Positions 1 to 12,082 of a stretch of 64,000 bases of DNA are shown here, piece by piece. Positions within the stretch are counted from its first letter, which is position 1. Every line of letters begins with the position of its first letter. Source of the stretch: Janthinobacterium tructae (GTDB lineage Bacteria; Pseudomonadota; Gammaproteobacteria; Burkholderiales; Burkholderiaceae_D). The stretch is from positions 744,001 to 808,000 of the forward strand of contig NZ_CP041185.1 of the NCBI RefSeq assembly GCF_006517255.1. The letters are read 5' to 3'. The notes under the pieces are model-generated. The model searched no databases and was not told the origin of the DNA. It was given only the letters and a program-made list of their open reading frames with translations. The translations under genes were made by a program, and so were the position numbers.

Positions 1-3310
<3,310 letters not shown>

Positions 3311-3314
<4 letters not shown>

Positions 3315-4456
3315 GTTTCGCTCAGCACAGTCACGGTCATCGTCTGGTTATGCAGCTGGCATGCGCCATGCGGCTGCGTGATGCCGATTTCGCCGTTCGA
3401 ATAAAAACCGGCGATACAGGTGGCGCCGCGGCCCAGCACCTCGGCCACCGCCTCGACCTCTTCCTCGACCCGGTCGCCCATGACCAGCTTGCGCCCCACG
3501 CAGCTGACCAGCAGGGCCAGCTGGTCGCCCAGCGTATCGGGGTGGAGCTTGACACCGCGCGCGGCCATTTCGGCTCCGTCGATCAGCCGGTTGGTACTGG
3601 AATGCATCAATTTCAGGTAGCCGTCGGCGAGGATGTCGCCGGCCAGGGTCAGCGAACCCTGTTCTTCATCGACGGCGAGGATGGTGCGAAACACATTGCT
3701 TTTTTCATGCGCCGCCGAGAGCATTTCAAACGGAAACAGCAGCCCCGAGCCGGGCAGGTCGCGCGCATGGTCGCCCAGGTACAGTTTGTAGATGTCCAGC
3801 GCGCGCGCGCCATCGAGGCCATACAGCACGTTGTCGACGCAGCGCGTCACCTTGCGCGCGGGGCCGAATGCTTCCCAGCCCGCATGGCTGCCATAGCCGA
3901 GGCGGATATGCTCGCCGTACAGGCCGACGGCGACGATGGCATTGTCGGCCGCGCCGCGCGGACCCAGGGTCCAGGTCTGGCGGAAGGCGCCGCCGTCGGC
4001 AGCCAGCCCGCCCGAGATGGTGACGCCCGGGGGCAGATGCGCCTGCAGGCCGGCAATCAGGGCGCTGCCGTTGATGGCCACGCCCGTGCCCAGCATGAAG
4101 ACCGCCGTCAGGCCGTCCTGCGGCAGCGCCTGCGCCAGGCGCTGGCCCGCCTCGTGCGAGTCCGCCATGTCGCAGATGATGGCGTCGGCAATCGCCACTG
4201 CCGTGTGCGCGAAGCTGATGGCGGTGATGACGCAGCTGCCGTCGTAGACGCGCTTGCCGGCGATCTCGCCGGCCGTGGAACAGCCGGCGATCACGGCGCC
4301 GGGCAGTTGGCGGCGCAGCGCCGCCGTCAGTTCGGGGGTGGAAAAATAGGCGCAGGCGCCAAACACCAGCACCAGCTGCGGCTGCATGGCGGCCAGGGGC
4401 GCCAGTACGGCATCGATGTCGGCACGGTTTTTCAGGATCAGTTGTTGCACGCGCAT
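3311..4456 (-). CDS. FIST domain signal transduction protein (FIST_N + FIST_C)
   Basis: A 381-residue protein with an N-terminal FIST half (about 25-215) and a C-terminal FIST_C half (about 220-365). Recognisable stretches are the early VFGACAYFST segment, the AGCSTAGEI motif and the terminal CIAGFYSNGEIG motif. The FIST family is proposed to bind small ligands such as amino acids and is usually found beside or fused to two-component and c-di-GMP proteins. No signal peptide or membrane span is seen, so it is probably cytoplasmic. The start lies 14 bp after the HD-GYP regulator gene and its stop overlaps the hybrid kinase start by 4 bp, so the three genes are very likely one transcript. Its role as an input subunit of the downstream kinase is inferred from this context. 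Confidence 0.9.
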
Positions 4457-4470
4457 GGCAGGGTCCTCGC

Positions 4471-5529
4471 TTACAGTGGGTGGGCAGGGTGCTGGACGGG
4501 GTCGGGCAGGCTGTTGCGGATATCGAGCACCTCGTCCCAGGCACCCAGGAAGGCGTCGATACAGTCCGGGCAGAAATGGCTGCCTTTGTTCTGCTGCAGG
4601 AACAGGCGCGCCTGTTCCACGGGCCAGGCCGGCTTGTACGGGCGTTCCGAGGTGAGCGCGTCGAAGACATCGGCCACGGCGACGATGCGCGCCGACAGCG
4701 GTATCTGTTCGCCCGCCAGGCCGCCCGGATAGCCGCTGCCATCGTATTTTTCGTGGTGGCCGCGGGCGATTTCCTCGGCCAGCTGGATCAGTGGGGCATC
4801 GCTGCCGGCGAGGATCTTGCCGCCGATTTCCGCATGCTGGCGCATGATGGCCATTTCCTGGGGGTCCAGCCGGCCCGGCTTGAGCAGGATATGGTCGGGC
4901 GTGGCCAGCTTGCCCACGTCGTGCATGGGTGCCGCCTTGAGCAGCAGTTCCTGCCAGTGCGCATCCATGCCCAGTTTCCTGGCGATCAGGGCCGAATAGC
5001 GCGCCATGCGCATGATGTGGGCGCCCGTTTCGGGGTCGCGGAATTCGGCCGCCCGCGCCAGGCGCGTGACCAGTTCCATCTCGCGCGCCGTGACGTTGGC
5101 GATGGCCTGGCGCACTTCATGCTCGAGCAGCTTGGCGCGGTCGGCCAGCAAGGTTTGCGCCATGCGCAGGGCCAGCAGATTGCGCACGCGCAGGCTGAAT
5201 TCGATGGTATCGACGGGTTTGGTGAGAAACTCCGTGACACCGAGCGAAAAGGCCTGCTTGCGCACGGCGCGGTCGTTTTCGGTGGTGACCATGATGATGG
5301 GGATGTCGGCCATGCCCCGCATTTTGCGGAAGATGCTGAGAAATTCGTTGCCCGACAGGCTGGGCATCCGGTAGTCGAGCAGGACCAGGTCCGGCACATG
5401 CGACTCGCACCAGTACAACGCATCGATGGGGTCGTTCATGCAGACGGGCTCGATGCTGCTGGCCTTGCGCGCCAGGGTCGATAGCAGGTTCAGGTTGGTG
5501 TCGTTGTCATCGACGATCAGGATGCTCAT
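4471..5529 (-). CDS. Response regulator with HD-GYP c-di-GMP phosphodiesterase domain (RpfG-like)
   Basis: 352 residues. The receiver (1-120) has the DD pair near residues 7-8, acceptor Asp52 (VLLDYRMPSLSG) and the conserved KP at about 104-105. The HD-GYP output domain (about 160-345) carries the HD pair His203/Asp204 (MHDVGK), the HHE triad at 258-260 and the GYP signature at 266-268 (SGYPGG). All expected metal-ligand motifs are present, so hydrolysis of cyclic di-GMP is likely. The SD-like CCGGAG precedes the ATG by about 6 bases. The neighbours are CheW upstream (52 bp) and FIST downstream (14 bp). The diguanylate cyclase lies two genes upstream, so making and breaking of the messenger are encoded together. 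The hybrid kinase of the same operon could phosphorylate Asp52; that is inference. Confidence 0.93.
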   Translation of the reverse strand: MSILIVDDNDTNLNLLSTLARKASSIEPVCMNDPIDALYWCESHVPDLVLLDYRMPSLSGNEFLSIFRKMRGMADIPIIMVTTENDRAVRKQAFSLGVTEFLTKPVDTIEFSLRVRNLLALRMAQTLLADRAKLLEHEVRQAIANVTAREMELVTRLARAAEFRDPETGAHIMRMARYSALIARKLGMDAHWQELLLKAAPMHDVGKLATPDHILLKPGRLDPQEMAIMRQHAEIGGKILAGSDAPLIQLAEEIARGHHEKYDGSGYPGGLAGEQIPLSARIVAVADVFDALTSERPYKPAWPVEQARLFLQQNKGSHFCPDCIDAFLGAWDEVLDIRNSLPDPVQHPAHPL

Positions 5530-5581
5530 GGTGTCTCCGGAGGTTGGCGGTCAGGTAGCTGACCCGATGGCGATGGCCGCC

Positions 5582-6085
5582 TCAGGCAGCCAGTTTGCCC
5601 GTGGCTTGCACGCCCAGGCCCGACAGCAGGCTGTTCATGTCGAGCACGATCAGCATGCGTTCGTCCAGGCTGCCGATGGCTGTTACGTGGCCGGCCATCG
5701 CCGAGCCATGCAGCTGCGGCGGCGGCTTGATCTGTGCCGGTGCCAGCGGCACCACATCGGCCACGCGGTCGACCACGATGCCGGTGGCGCCATGCGCGAA
5801 GATGAGGATGATCACCACGGTCGAGGCGTCGTACGCGGGCTCGGCCTGGCCCAGTGCGATGCGCAGGTCGATCAGCGGCACGATGTTGCCGCGCAGGTGG
5901 ATGAAACCCTTGAGGAAGGCGGGCGCATTGGCCATATGGGTCACGGCGCCGTAGCCGCGGATTTCCTGCACCAGGCCGATGTCGATGGCGTACTCCTCAT
6001 TGCCCAGGCCAAAGACCAGTAATTCCCGGGCGCCCGCTTGTGTCAGTTGGCTAGCTGCCGCGGCATGTGTCGTGGTGGTTTCCAT
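5582..6085 (-). CDS. cheW: CheW-like chemotaxis coupling protein
   Basis: A 167-residue single CheW domain beginning near residue 20 (ELLVFGLGNEEYAIDIG), with the typical IRGYGAVTHM, FIKG-like FLKGFIHLRG and VPLIDLR segments. CheW proteins link chemoreceptors to CheA. I chose the ATG at 6085 because AGGAG lies about 7 bases upstream; an in-frame ATG at 6118 has no such site and would add 11 unlikely residues. No CheA, MCP or CheY-type single-domain gene is visible nearby. This copy may therefore serve a receptor array encoded elsewhere or adapt the local FIST/hybrid-kinase module. It sits between the diguanylate cyclase and the HD-GYP regulator on the same strand. Confidence 0.92.
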   Translation of the reverse strand: METTTTHAAAASQLTQAGARELLVFGLGNEEYAIDIGLVQEIRGYGAVTHMANAPAFLKGFIHLRGNIVPLIDLRIALGQAEPAYDASTVVIILIFAHGATGIVVDRVADVVPLAPAQIKPPPQLHGSAMAGHVTAIGSLDERMLIVLDMNSLLSGLGVQATGKLAA

Positions 6086-6145
6086 GTGTTTGCTCCTGTC
6101 AGGTGATGCGTGATGCATGAAACTGCGAGGGTGACCGGCTGGTGC

Positions 6146-7045
6146 TCAAATCTGCTCGGTGCGGTTGCGGCCATTGCTCTTGGCCTGGTACAGCGCGGCG
6201 TCGGCTTGCATGAAACAGGCTTTCCAATCGCCGTTGTTGGGCAGCGACGCCAGGCCGATGCTGATCGTCGCCGTGATGGACGTGTGCTCGAAGTCGACGC
6301 ACGTTGCGGCCACGGCAAGGCGGATGCGTTCGGCCACCTTGTACGCCATCGTCATGTCCGTATGCGGGAACAGCAAGCCGAATTCCTCGCCGCCCACGCG
6401 GGCGACGACATCGGATGCCCGTGCCTGGGACTGCAGCGCGGCCGCGATGGCTTGCAGCACGGCGTCGCCGGCGGCGTGGCCATGCCGGTCATTGACCTTC
6501 TTGAAGAAATCGATGTCGGCGATGCCGATGGTCATCGCACTGCCCGCGCGACTGGCCCGCGCGGCCGAACGCACGGCTTCGATCTCGAAGGCGCGGCGGT
6601 TCGGCAGGTGGGTCAGGGGGTCGCTCAGGGCGATGTGCTGCAACTGCTGCCAGCGGGCCATATTCTGCTGTTTGATGGCGCGTTCGTGGCGCTCGTCGAT
6701 GAAAAAGGCGCCCAGATAGTTTTCGTCGTCCAGCTTGCCCAGGTCCATGGCCTTGAGCACGATGGGCAGCATCGTCCCATCGTGGTGGCGTATGGCGAAA
6801 TGGCGCTTGTGCCCGAGTACCGTGGACTTCCTGTCGCCGGCCAGATAGGCGCCGATCTGTGCGCCATGCTGCTTGCGCACCGAATCGGGCAGCAGCGTCT
6901 CGATCTGCTGGCCCGACAGGCTGCCCGGGGCATAGCCGCTCAGCGCATACATGGCGTCGTTTGCATAGCGGATGCGTGAAGCCGCATCGATGATGATGGC
7001 GGCGTCGGCGGCGTTAAGCAGGCGCAAGGCCAGGATTTTGTTCAT
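6146..7045 (-). CDS. Diguanylate cyclase, PAS-GGDEF
   Basis: 299 residues. A PAS domain occupies about 8-125 (DAAIIIDAASRIRYAND start) and a GGDEF domain about 138-299. The active-site motif is GGEEF (218-222). An RASD sequence (209-212) sits five residues ahead of it, which is the standard product-inhibition I-site, so the enzyme is predicted active and feedback-inhibited. It synthesises c-di-GMP from two GTP. No membrane segment is visible. The start at 7045 is preferred over an in-frame ATG at 7108 because an AGGGGA ribosome site lies about 8 bases upstream. It is the first gene of the minus-strand signalling operon. Its upstream region holds a tandem 19-bp repeat also found before a sensor kinase at 61285. 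Confidence 0.93.
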   Translation of the reverse strand: MNKILALRLLNAADAAIIIDAASRIRYANDAMYALSGYAPGSLSGQQIETLLPDSVRKQHGAQIGAYLAGDRKSTVLGHKRHFAIRHHDGTMLPIVLKAMDLGKLDDENYLGAFFIDERHERAIKQQNMARWQQLQHIALSDPLTHLPNRRAFEIEAVRSAARASRAGSAMTIGIADIDFFKKVNDRHGHAAGDAVLQAIAAALQSQARASDVVARVGGEEFGLLFPHTDMTMAYKVAERIRLAVAATCVDFEHTSITATISIGLASLPNNGDWKACFMQADAALYQAKSNGRNRTEQI

Positions 7046-7436
7046 GTGCTTGTCCCCTACAAAGAAGGCAGAGATGCCGGGCGATCGAAGCAAAGAGCAC
7101 CGCTGCATCGCCTTGATATTTCCTTAAGAATCATCATACATCAAATAAAAATGATTTCAACGAATATTATGATTTTCATGATTTATTTGGTTTTTTACGC
7201 ACAAATAAATTCAAGTCTTGACGGAAGTGGCAGCGTGTTGTAGGTATTTTCGCTATCTGTCGGGGTGATTTTTCCCTTATGTCGTGTGTCTATTGATGGA
7301 AAACTATTTTCTTTGTGGATTTATTTATTGTATTTGGTAAATTTATGCAGCAAAATAGAAGGCATGCAGATCGGCACGCGTGTGGCGCGCACGGCCTGAC
7401 ATGCCAGGCGGATCACTGTGGATGGAGGAGACGGAC
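7046..7436. other. AT-rich intergenic region upstream of the diguanylate cyclase operon
   Basis: About 390 bases between the cyclase start and the small plus-strand ORF. The stretch 7110-7340 is much more AT-rich than the rest of the window. It contains the tandem 19-bp repeat at 7142-7179 and must hold the promoter of the minus-strand signalling operon. A possible minus-strand -10 of TATGAT type lies just on the gene side of the repeat. I see no convincing RNA gene or coding frame in it. Confidence 0.6.
7142..7179 (-). promoter_or_regulatory. Tandem 19-bp repeat, putative regulator site of the cyclase operon
   Basis: Two adjoining 19-base units, CAAATAAAAATGATTTCAA (7142-7160) and CGAATATTATGATTTTCAT (7161-7179), read on the plus strand. 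They lie about 97-134 bases upstream of the cyclase start. The same two-unit arrangement occurs at 61366-61403 upstream of a sensor kinase. No family of regulator can be named from the sequence. Confidence 0.5.
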
Positions 7437-7700
7437 ATGCTTACGAAAATACGTGCAAGGCGCAGCGAGGCGCTGTACAAGGACCAGCCGCCGTCCGGCA
7501 GCGCGCGCCATCCGCAAGGACCGGGCGCGGGCGTGTTCCGCTCACCCGTGCGGCGCCTGCAGGCGATTGCCTGCCTGGCCCTGTTATTGGCTGTGATACC
7601 GGCCGTGACCTGCATCGCCACGGGGCGCGCCGGCATGCCGATGTTGTTCAGCACCGTGTGCGGTGTGGTGTCGTGCGCGGCCGCAGATGGGGCGCTTTAG
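7437..7700 (+). CDS. Small hypothetical membrane protein
   Basis: An 87-residue frame, not recognised as a known family. A basic, proline-rich N-terminal half (about 1-45) is followed by one likely transmembrane helix (about 50-68, AIACLALLLAVIPAVTCIA). The ATG at 7437 has a strong GGAGGAG site six bases upstream, which is the main support. The stop overlaps the convergent LysR stop by a few bases. It stands alone on its strand, so there is no operon evidence. It could also be a chance frame in GC-rich DNA. Confidence 0.45.
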   Translation: MLTKIRARRSEALYKDQPPSGSARHPQGPGAGVFRSPVRRLQAIACLALLLAVIPAVTCIATGRAGMPMLFSTVCGVVSCAAADGAL

Positions 7701-8608
7701 CCGCCTGCGCCGGTGGCCTGCGCCTCCTCGCAGATCCATGCGATGAATGCCTGTATGGCGGGACGTGTGGCCGCATCGGGCCGCGCCACCAGGTAATAGG
7801 CAAAGCGCGCGGGCCAGGGCAAGTCCAGCACTTGCAGCAGGCGCCCGGCGGCGATTTCTTCCTGCGCGTACAGCTGCGGCACCAGGGCCAGGCCCTGGCC
7901 CGCTTCGGCTGCGCGGATCAACAGAAAATCATCTTCGAAGGCGGAGCCGCGCAGCGCCCGCGCCGCATCGGCACTGCCGTCCGGCGCGCCATGCGCTGCC
8001 AGCCACAAGGGCCAGTCGGCGCGGTCCGTATCGTGCAGCAGCGGGTAGCGCAGGCAATCGGCCGGCGTGGCGATGGGCGGCTGGTCCGCCATCAGGGCGG
8101 GGCTGGCAACGGGCACCAGCACGGGCGCCATCAGGCGCGTCACCTGCAGGCCCGGATAGTCGCCCAGGCCGTGGCGCAGCGCCACGTCGACCCGGTCGCG
8201 ACGCAGGTCCACCAGTGCGGATGTCGCTTCCACGCGCACCTCGATATGCGGATGGCGCTGGTTGAAGCGGCCCAGCCGTGGCACCAGCCAGGCGGCCGCA
8301 AAAGTGGCCACCGTGCTGACGGTGAGCGTCTGTCGCCCACCCAGGTCTTCCAGTGCCTGGCTGGCGCTGGCGATCTGCGCGAATGCGGCCAGCAGGGCGG
8401 GGTGGACCATGGCACCCGCCTCGGTCAGGCGCAAGCCCTGGCGTTCGCGGGTAAACAGGGGCATGCCGACCCGCTCTTCCAGCAGGCGGATTTGCTGGCT
8501 GACGGCGCCCGACGTCACGTGCAGCGCCTCGGCGGCCGCCTTGATGCTGCCGCGCTGGCCCACTTCGACAAAGGCGCGCAGGGCCTGGAGCGGTAAAGGA
8601 TGCTTCAT
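7697..8608 (-). CDS. LysR-family transcriptional regulator (GcvA-like)
   Basis: 303 residues. The N-terminal winged helix-turn-helix (about 7-65, FVEVGQRGSIKAAAEALHVT) is followed by a linker helix and a LysR substrate-binding domain (about 93-297). The PLQALRAF start and the SGAVSQQI recognition helix are typical of the GcvA branch. It is divergent from a DHA2 efflux gene, 123 bp away, the usual arrangement in which such a regulator controls its neighbour and itself. The intergenic region contains a dyad beside the lysR start and a perfect 14-bp inverted repeat with one arm at each gene start. The inducer is unknown; a drug or metabolite exported by the neighbour is likely. Confidence 0.92.
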   Translation of the reverse strand: MKHPLPLQALRAFVEVGQRGSIKAAAEALHVTSGAVSQQIRLLEERVGMPLFTRERQGLRLTEAGAMVHPALLAAFAQIASASQALEDLGGRQTLTVSTVATFAAAWLVPRLGRFNQRHPHIEVRVEATSALVDLRRDRVDVALRHGLGDYPGLQVTRLMAPVLVPVASPALMADQPPIATPADCLRYPLLHDTDRADWPLWLAAHGAPDGSADAARALRGSAFEDDFLLIRAAEAGQGLALVPQLYAQEEIAAGRLLQVLDLPWPARFAYYLVARPDAATRPAIQAFIAWICEEAQATGAGG

Positions 8609-8722
8609 CGATATAGTTTTTCTATAGTTGCGAGCGAAAAATCATCGTTTCAGTTTCGCTCTTAAAAAACGCATTATAGGGGGATGCGGCGTTGTTTTGA
8701 CGCCGAGTAAAACTATATCGAT
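8607..8722. promoter_or_regulatory. Divergent lysR/efflux control region with paired operator arms
   Basis: The arm ATCGATATAGTTTT at 8607-8620 is repeated exactly as its reverse complement at 8709-8722. Each arm is next to one start codon, the lysR ATG at 8608 and the transporter ATG at 8732. Inside, 8612-8626 forms the dyad TATAG-N5-CTATA with T-N11-A geometry, as expected for LysR-type binding sites. Regulation of both genes by the LysR protein is inferred. Confidence 0.6.
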
Positions 8723-8731
8723 AGGATCTCC

Positions 8732-10135
8732 ATGTTACTTTCACATAGGCAACTTTGCCTGGTTTTGCTGTGCACCACGCAATTCGTCGCCTTGCTCGAT
8801 TTCTCCATCACCATGATTCCCCTGCCACAAATCCAGCAAAGTCTGGGCTTTACGCCCGGCGGCCTGCAATGGGTGATCAATGCGTATGGCGTGGCCATCG
8901 CCGGCTTCCTGCTGCTGGGCGGGCGCGCGGCCGACATGTTCGGCCGCCGCCGCGTCTTTCTCATGGGCGTGGTCCTGTTTACGGCGGCGTCCCTGCTGGG
9001 CGGCTTTGCGCACAGCCCGGCCATGCTGGTGGCCACGCGCGCGCTGCAGGGCTTTGGCGCCGCCATGTTTTCGCCGGCCGCATTCTCCCTGCTGCTGGCC
9101 GTGTTTCCCGAACCGTCCCGGCGCAACCGGGCGCTGGGTGCCTGGACGGCCGTGGCGGCCAGCGGCTTTGTCGCGGGCCTGATCCTGGGCGGCTTCATCA
9201 CGGATATGCTGGGCTGGCGCTGGGTGCTGTGGATTAATGTGCCCGTCGGCTTGCTGGTGCTGGCGCTGTCGCCGGCCTTGCCCCTGGGCCGGCCCGATGC
9301 CGATACCGCTGCGGCTGGCGGCACCCTCGACGTGTGGGGCGCGCTGCTGGTGGCGTCAGGCGCGGCAACGCTGGTGTTTGCCTTTGCCAATAGCGAGCAT
9401 GTGGGACTGGCGCATCCGTTCACTTTTGCCCTGCTTGCGCTTGCGCTGGCCTTGCTGGCGCTGTTCGTGTGGGTGGAGGGACGCGTTGCCGCGCCGCTGA
9501 TGCCGCTGGCCGTGTTCCGGCGCCGCTCCACGGGCGGCGCGAATATCGTGTCCCTGCTGGCCAATATGGCCCTGGGCCCTACCTTTGTCGTGGTGGCGCT
9601 GGCCATGCAGGAAGTGCTGGCGTTTTCCGCCACGCGCACGGGACTGGGCTTGCTGCCGATGGCCGTCGCCTTTACCCTGGCCAGCGCCTGGGCCGGACCG
9701 GCGCTGATCGCCCGCTGCGGCACCAAGCCCGTCATCGTCGGCGGCATGCTGCTGTTCATCGGCGGCCTGGCCCTGCTGGGCGCGTCGCTGGCCACGCTCG
9801 CCTCGTGGGGCTTTGCCATCCTGCCAGGCAGCGTACTGGCCGGCATCGGCTATGGCCTGGCGTTTCCCGCCTGGACCGTGGCCGGCATCGATGGCGTGCC
9901 GGAAGCGGACCATGGCCTGGCGGGCGGCATGCTGACCACCACCCAGGAAGTCGGATCGGCCGTCGGCCTGGCCGTGGGCGTGGCTGTCAGCATTGCCGTG
10001 CTGGCAGGCGGCGGAACGGCCGCACAAGGCTACAGCGCCGCCATCCTCGTTTCCGCCTGCCTGGTGGCAGCGGGCCTGGCATGCGCCATCGCCATCCTGC
10101 CCGGCAAGGCCGCGCGGCAGGAGGCGGCAGCATGA
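8732..10135 (+). CDS. DHA2-family (EmrB/QacA-type) MFS efflux transporter
   Basis: 467 residues with about 14 hydrophobic segments, the number expected for the DHA2 branch of drug:proton antiporters in the inner membrane. The loop 2-3 motif is seen as GRAADMFGRRRVFLMG (about residues 68-83). The TM5 region has the antiporter-type GPxLGG-like sequence VAGLILGGFI. There is no HlyD/EmrA partner gene next to it, so it probably works alone across the inner membrane. It is divergent from the LysR gene. Its stop overlaps the start of a glutathione transferase gene (ATGA), suggesting a detoxification operon. The substrate cannot be read from the sequence. Confidence 0.9.
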   Translation: MLLSHRQLCLVLLCTTQFVALLDFSITMIPLPQIQQSLGFTPGGLQWVINAYGVAIAGFLLLGGRAADMFGRRRVFLMGVVLFTAASLLGGFAHSPAMLVATRALQGFGAAMFSPAAFSLLLAVFPEPSRRNRALGAWTAVAASGFVAGLILGGFITDMLGWRWVLWINVPVGLLVLALSPALPLGRPDADTAAAGGTLDVWGALLVASGAATLVFAFANSEHVGLAHPFTFALLALALALLALFVWVEGRVAAPLMPLAVFRRRSTGGANIVSLLANMALGPTFVVVALAMQEVLAFSATRTGLGLLPMAVAFTLASAWAGPALIARCGTKPVIVGGMLLFIGGLALLGASLATLASWGFAILPGSVLAGIGYGLAFPAWTVAGIDGVPEADHGLAGGMLTTTQEVGSAVGLAVGVAVSIAVLAGGGTAAQGYSAAILVSACLVAAGLACAIAILPGKAARQEAAA

Positions 10136-10755
10136 TGGAACTCTACACCGACAGCTCGCCGAACGGTTTCAAAGCCACGATTGCGCTGGCCGAACTGGGC
10201 TTGCCGTACCGGCTGCGCCATGTGCGCATCGAACAGGGCGAGCACCGGCTGCCCGCCTTCCTGGCCCTCAATCCGCATGGGCGCATTCCCGTGCTGGTCG
10301 ATCTCGACACGGGCATCGCCGTGTTCGAGTCGGCCGCCATCCTACTGTACCTGGCCGAGAAAACGGGGCGCTTGCTGCCCGCGCAGCCGCAGCAGCGCTG
10401 GGCCGCCATCACCTGGCTGGCCTTCCACGCGGCCAGCATGGGGCCGATGCTGGGCCAGCGCGTGCATTTCGAGATTGCGCAAGGGGGCGCAAATGCGGCC
10501 GCCACGGCGCATTTTCGCCAATTGAGCGAGGCCGCGCTGGCCACCATGGATGGCCGCCTGGCGGGCAACGCCTATCTGGCCGGCGACGAATATTCCATCG
10601 CCGACATCGCCAGCTTTGGCTGGCTGCATATCGCGCAGCTGGTCGGCTTTGATTTTTCCGCCTGGCCGCACGTGGGCGCCTGGTATGCCCGCGTGGCGGC
10701 TCGCCCGGCCGTGCAGCTGGGTGTCACGCTTCCCGCGCCCGCCACCGGCGCTTAA
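10132..10755 (+). CDS. Glutathione S-transferase family protein (YfcG/YghU-like)
   Basis: 207 residues. The N-terminal thioredoxin-like domain (about 1-80) begins ELYTDSSPNGFKATIALAEL. The Ser-Pro-Asn start resembles disulfide-bond oxidoreductase-type transferases such as YfcG. The glutathione-binding segment is visible as NPHGRIPVLVD with ESAAILLYLA after it. An all-helical C-terminal domain occupies about 88-200. The start overlaps the MFS stop by four bases; AGGAGG lies upstream, and a second ATG at 10135 is an equally possible start. Coupled translation with the efflux pump suggests conjugation or reduction of the same toxic compound, which is inference. Confidence 0.9.
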   Translation: MMELYTDSSPNGFKATIALAELGLPYRLRHVRIEQGEHRLPAFLALNPHGRIPVLVDLDTGIAVFESAAILLYLAEKTGRLLPAQPQQRWAAITWLAFHAASMGPMLGQRVHFEIAQGGANAAATAHFRQLSEAALATMDGRLAGNAYLAGDEYSIADIASFGWLHIAQLVGFDFSAWPHVGAWYARVAARPAVQLGVTLPAPATGA

Positions 10756-12038
10756 AACGCCTGGCTGACTGAATAAATCAGCAAGCCGGCCAGGCCGCCC
10801 ACGATGGTGCCGTTGATGCGGATGAATTGCAGGTCGCGCCCGATGGCCAGTTCGATGCGCTCGCTCATTTCGTCCTTGCTCCACAGGTCCAGGCGGGCGG
10901 CGATGAAGGCGCCCACTTCGCCCCGGTAGCGGCGCACCAGCGACCCGCTGCCGGCGACGATGGCGTCGTTCAGCCATGCCCGCGCAGCTTTGTCCTCGCC
11001 CAGCACCTTGCCCGTGTTGCGCGCCAGGCTGGCGATGGCTTGCGCCAGCACGGGCCGGTCCGCGTGCAGGTCGGCCAGCAGGCGCGTGCGGATGTTGTTC
11101 CAGACGTCGCCCAGCATGGCTTGCACGGTATCGCTGGCGATCAGCTGCAGCTGGTAGTGGCGCACCGTCTCTTGCCAGTGCGGATCGGCTTTCAGGTGCA
11201 AGGCGCTGTCGGCGATCCAGCCGGCGATGCGCTGGCGTAGCGGGTGCTGCGCATCGACGCGCACGGCGACGGCAAACTTTTGCAGCGAGGCGATCATGCG
11301 CGGCTCATACGCTTTCACGGCTTTTTTCACCAGCGCGTTCTCGATCTGGAAGGCACCCAGCACGAAGTCGCCGATGGCGGCGTGATGTGCCTCGTCATCC
11401 AGGTAGGCGGCGCTGCGGTCGAGCAGGAAGTCCAGCAGTTCCTGCGGCTTGCCGTCGGCGATCAGCGCGTCGAGGCAGTCGGCCGCCACTTCCGACAAAT
11501 TCAGTTGGCCCAGGTAGTTGCTGGCCTGGTCACGCAGCAGGCGGCCCAGTGTGTCGTGGTCGGCCATCGCCAGCAGCTGTTTCACCACGCCGGCGCTGGC
11601 CATGCCCAGTTGCTGCGCGTGGAGCTCGTCACTGAGCCAGTCTTTCATGCGCGCGGCGGGGTCGGCTTGCACGATGCGCTCGGCGATGCCTTGTTCGGTA
11701 ATGAAATGGTTTTCCACGAAGGCGCCCAGGCTGCGGCCGATGTCCGCCTTGCTGTTCGGGATGATGGCCGTATGCCACAAGGGGATGCCCAGCGGGTGGC
11801 GGAACAGGGCGACCACGGCGAACCAGTCGGCGATCGCCCCCACCATCGCCGCTTCGGCGAATGCTTCCACATAGCCCCAGGCGGGGTGGCCGCCGCGCTG
11901 CGAGCGGGCCACGGCAAACACCAGCGCGGCGAGCAGCAGCAGGCCGACGGCCAGCCACTGCATGTTGCGCAGGCGCGCGCGCTTGAGCTGGTCCGTGCTC
12001 TGGTCCAGTTGTGCGATGAGGTCGGGGGAAGGTTGCAT
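10752..12038 (-). CDS. DUF445 family inner-membrane protein (YjiN-like)
   Basis: 428 residues. A short N-terminal part is followed by a transmembrane helix (about 28-45, MQWLAVGLLLLAALVFAVA). The DUF445 signature region comes next (AFAEAAMVGAIADWFAVVALFRHPLG, given here as two overlapping parts: AFAEAAMVGAIADWF and FAVVALFRHPLG). A long helical domain fills most of the rest, and a last helix lies near the C-terminus (TIVGGLAGLLIYSVSQAF). The longer open frame upstream is discarded; translation from 12038 starts MQPSPDLIAQ and fits the family length. The biochemical function of the family is not established. Its stop overlaps the convergent transferase stop. Confidence 0.88.
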   Translation of the reverse strand: MQPSPDLIAQLDQSTDQLKRARLRNMQWLAVGLLLLAALVFAVARSQRGGHPAWGYVEAFAEAAMVGAIADWFAVVALFRHPLGIPLWHTAIIPNSKADIGRSLGAFVENHFITEQGIAERIVQADPAARMKDWLSDELHAQQLGMASAGVVKQLLAMADHDTLGRLLRDQASNYLGQLNLSEVAADCLDALIADGKPQELLDFLLDRSAAYLDDEAHHAAIGDFVLGAFQIENALVKKAVKAYEPRMIASLQKFAVAVRVDAQHPLRQRIAGWIADSALHLKADPHWQETVRHYQLQLIASDTVQAMLGDVWNNIRTRLLADLHADRPVLAQAIASLARNTGKVLGEDKAARAWLNDAIVAGSGSLVRRYRGEVGAFIAARLDLWSKDEMSERIELAIGRDLQFIRINGTIVGGLAGLLIYSVSQAF

Positions 12039-12082
12039 GGATGGCGGCCTGCGGTGGTTGCGAGACCGCCATCTTAACTGCG

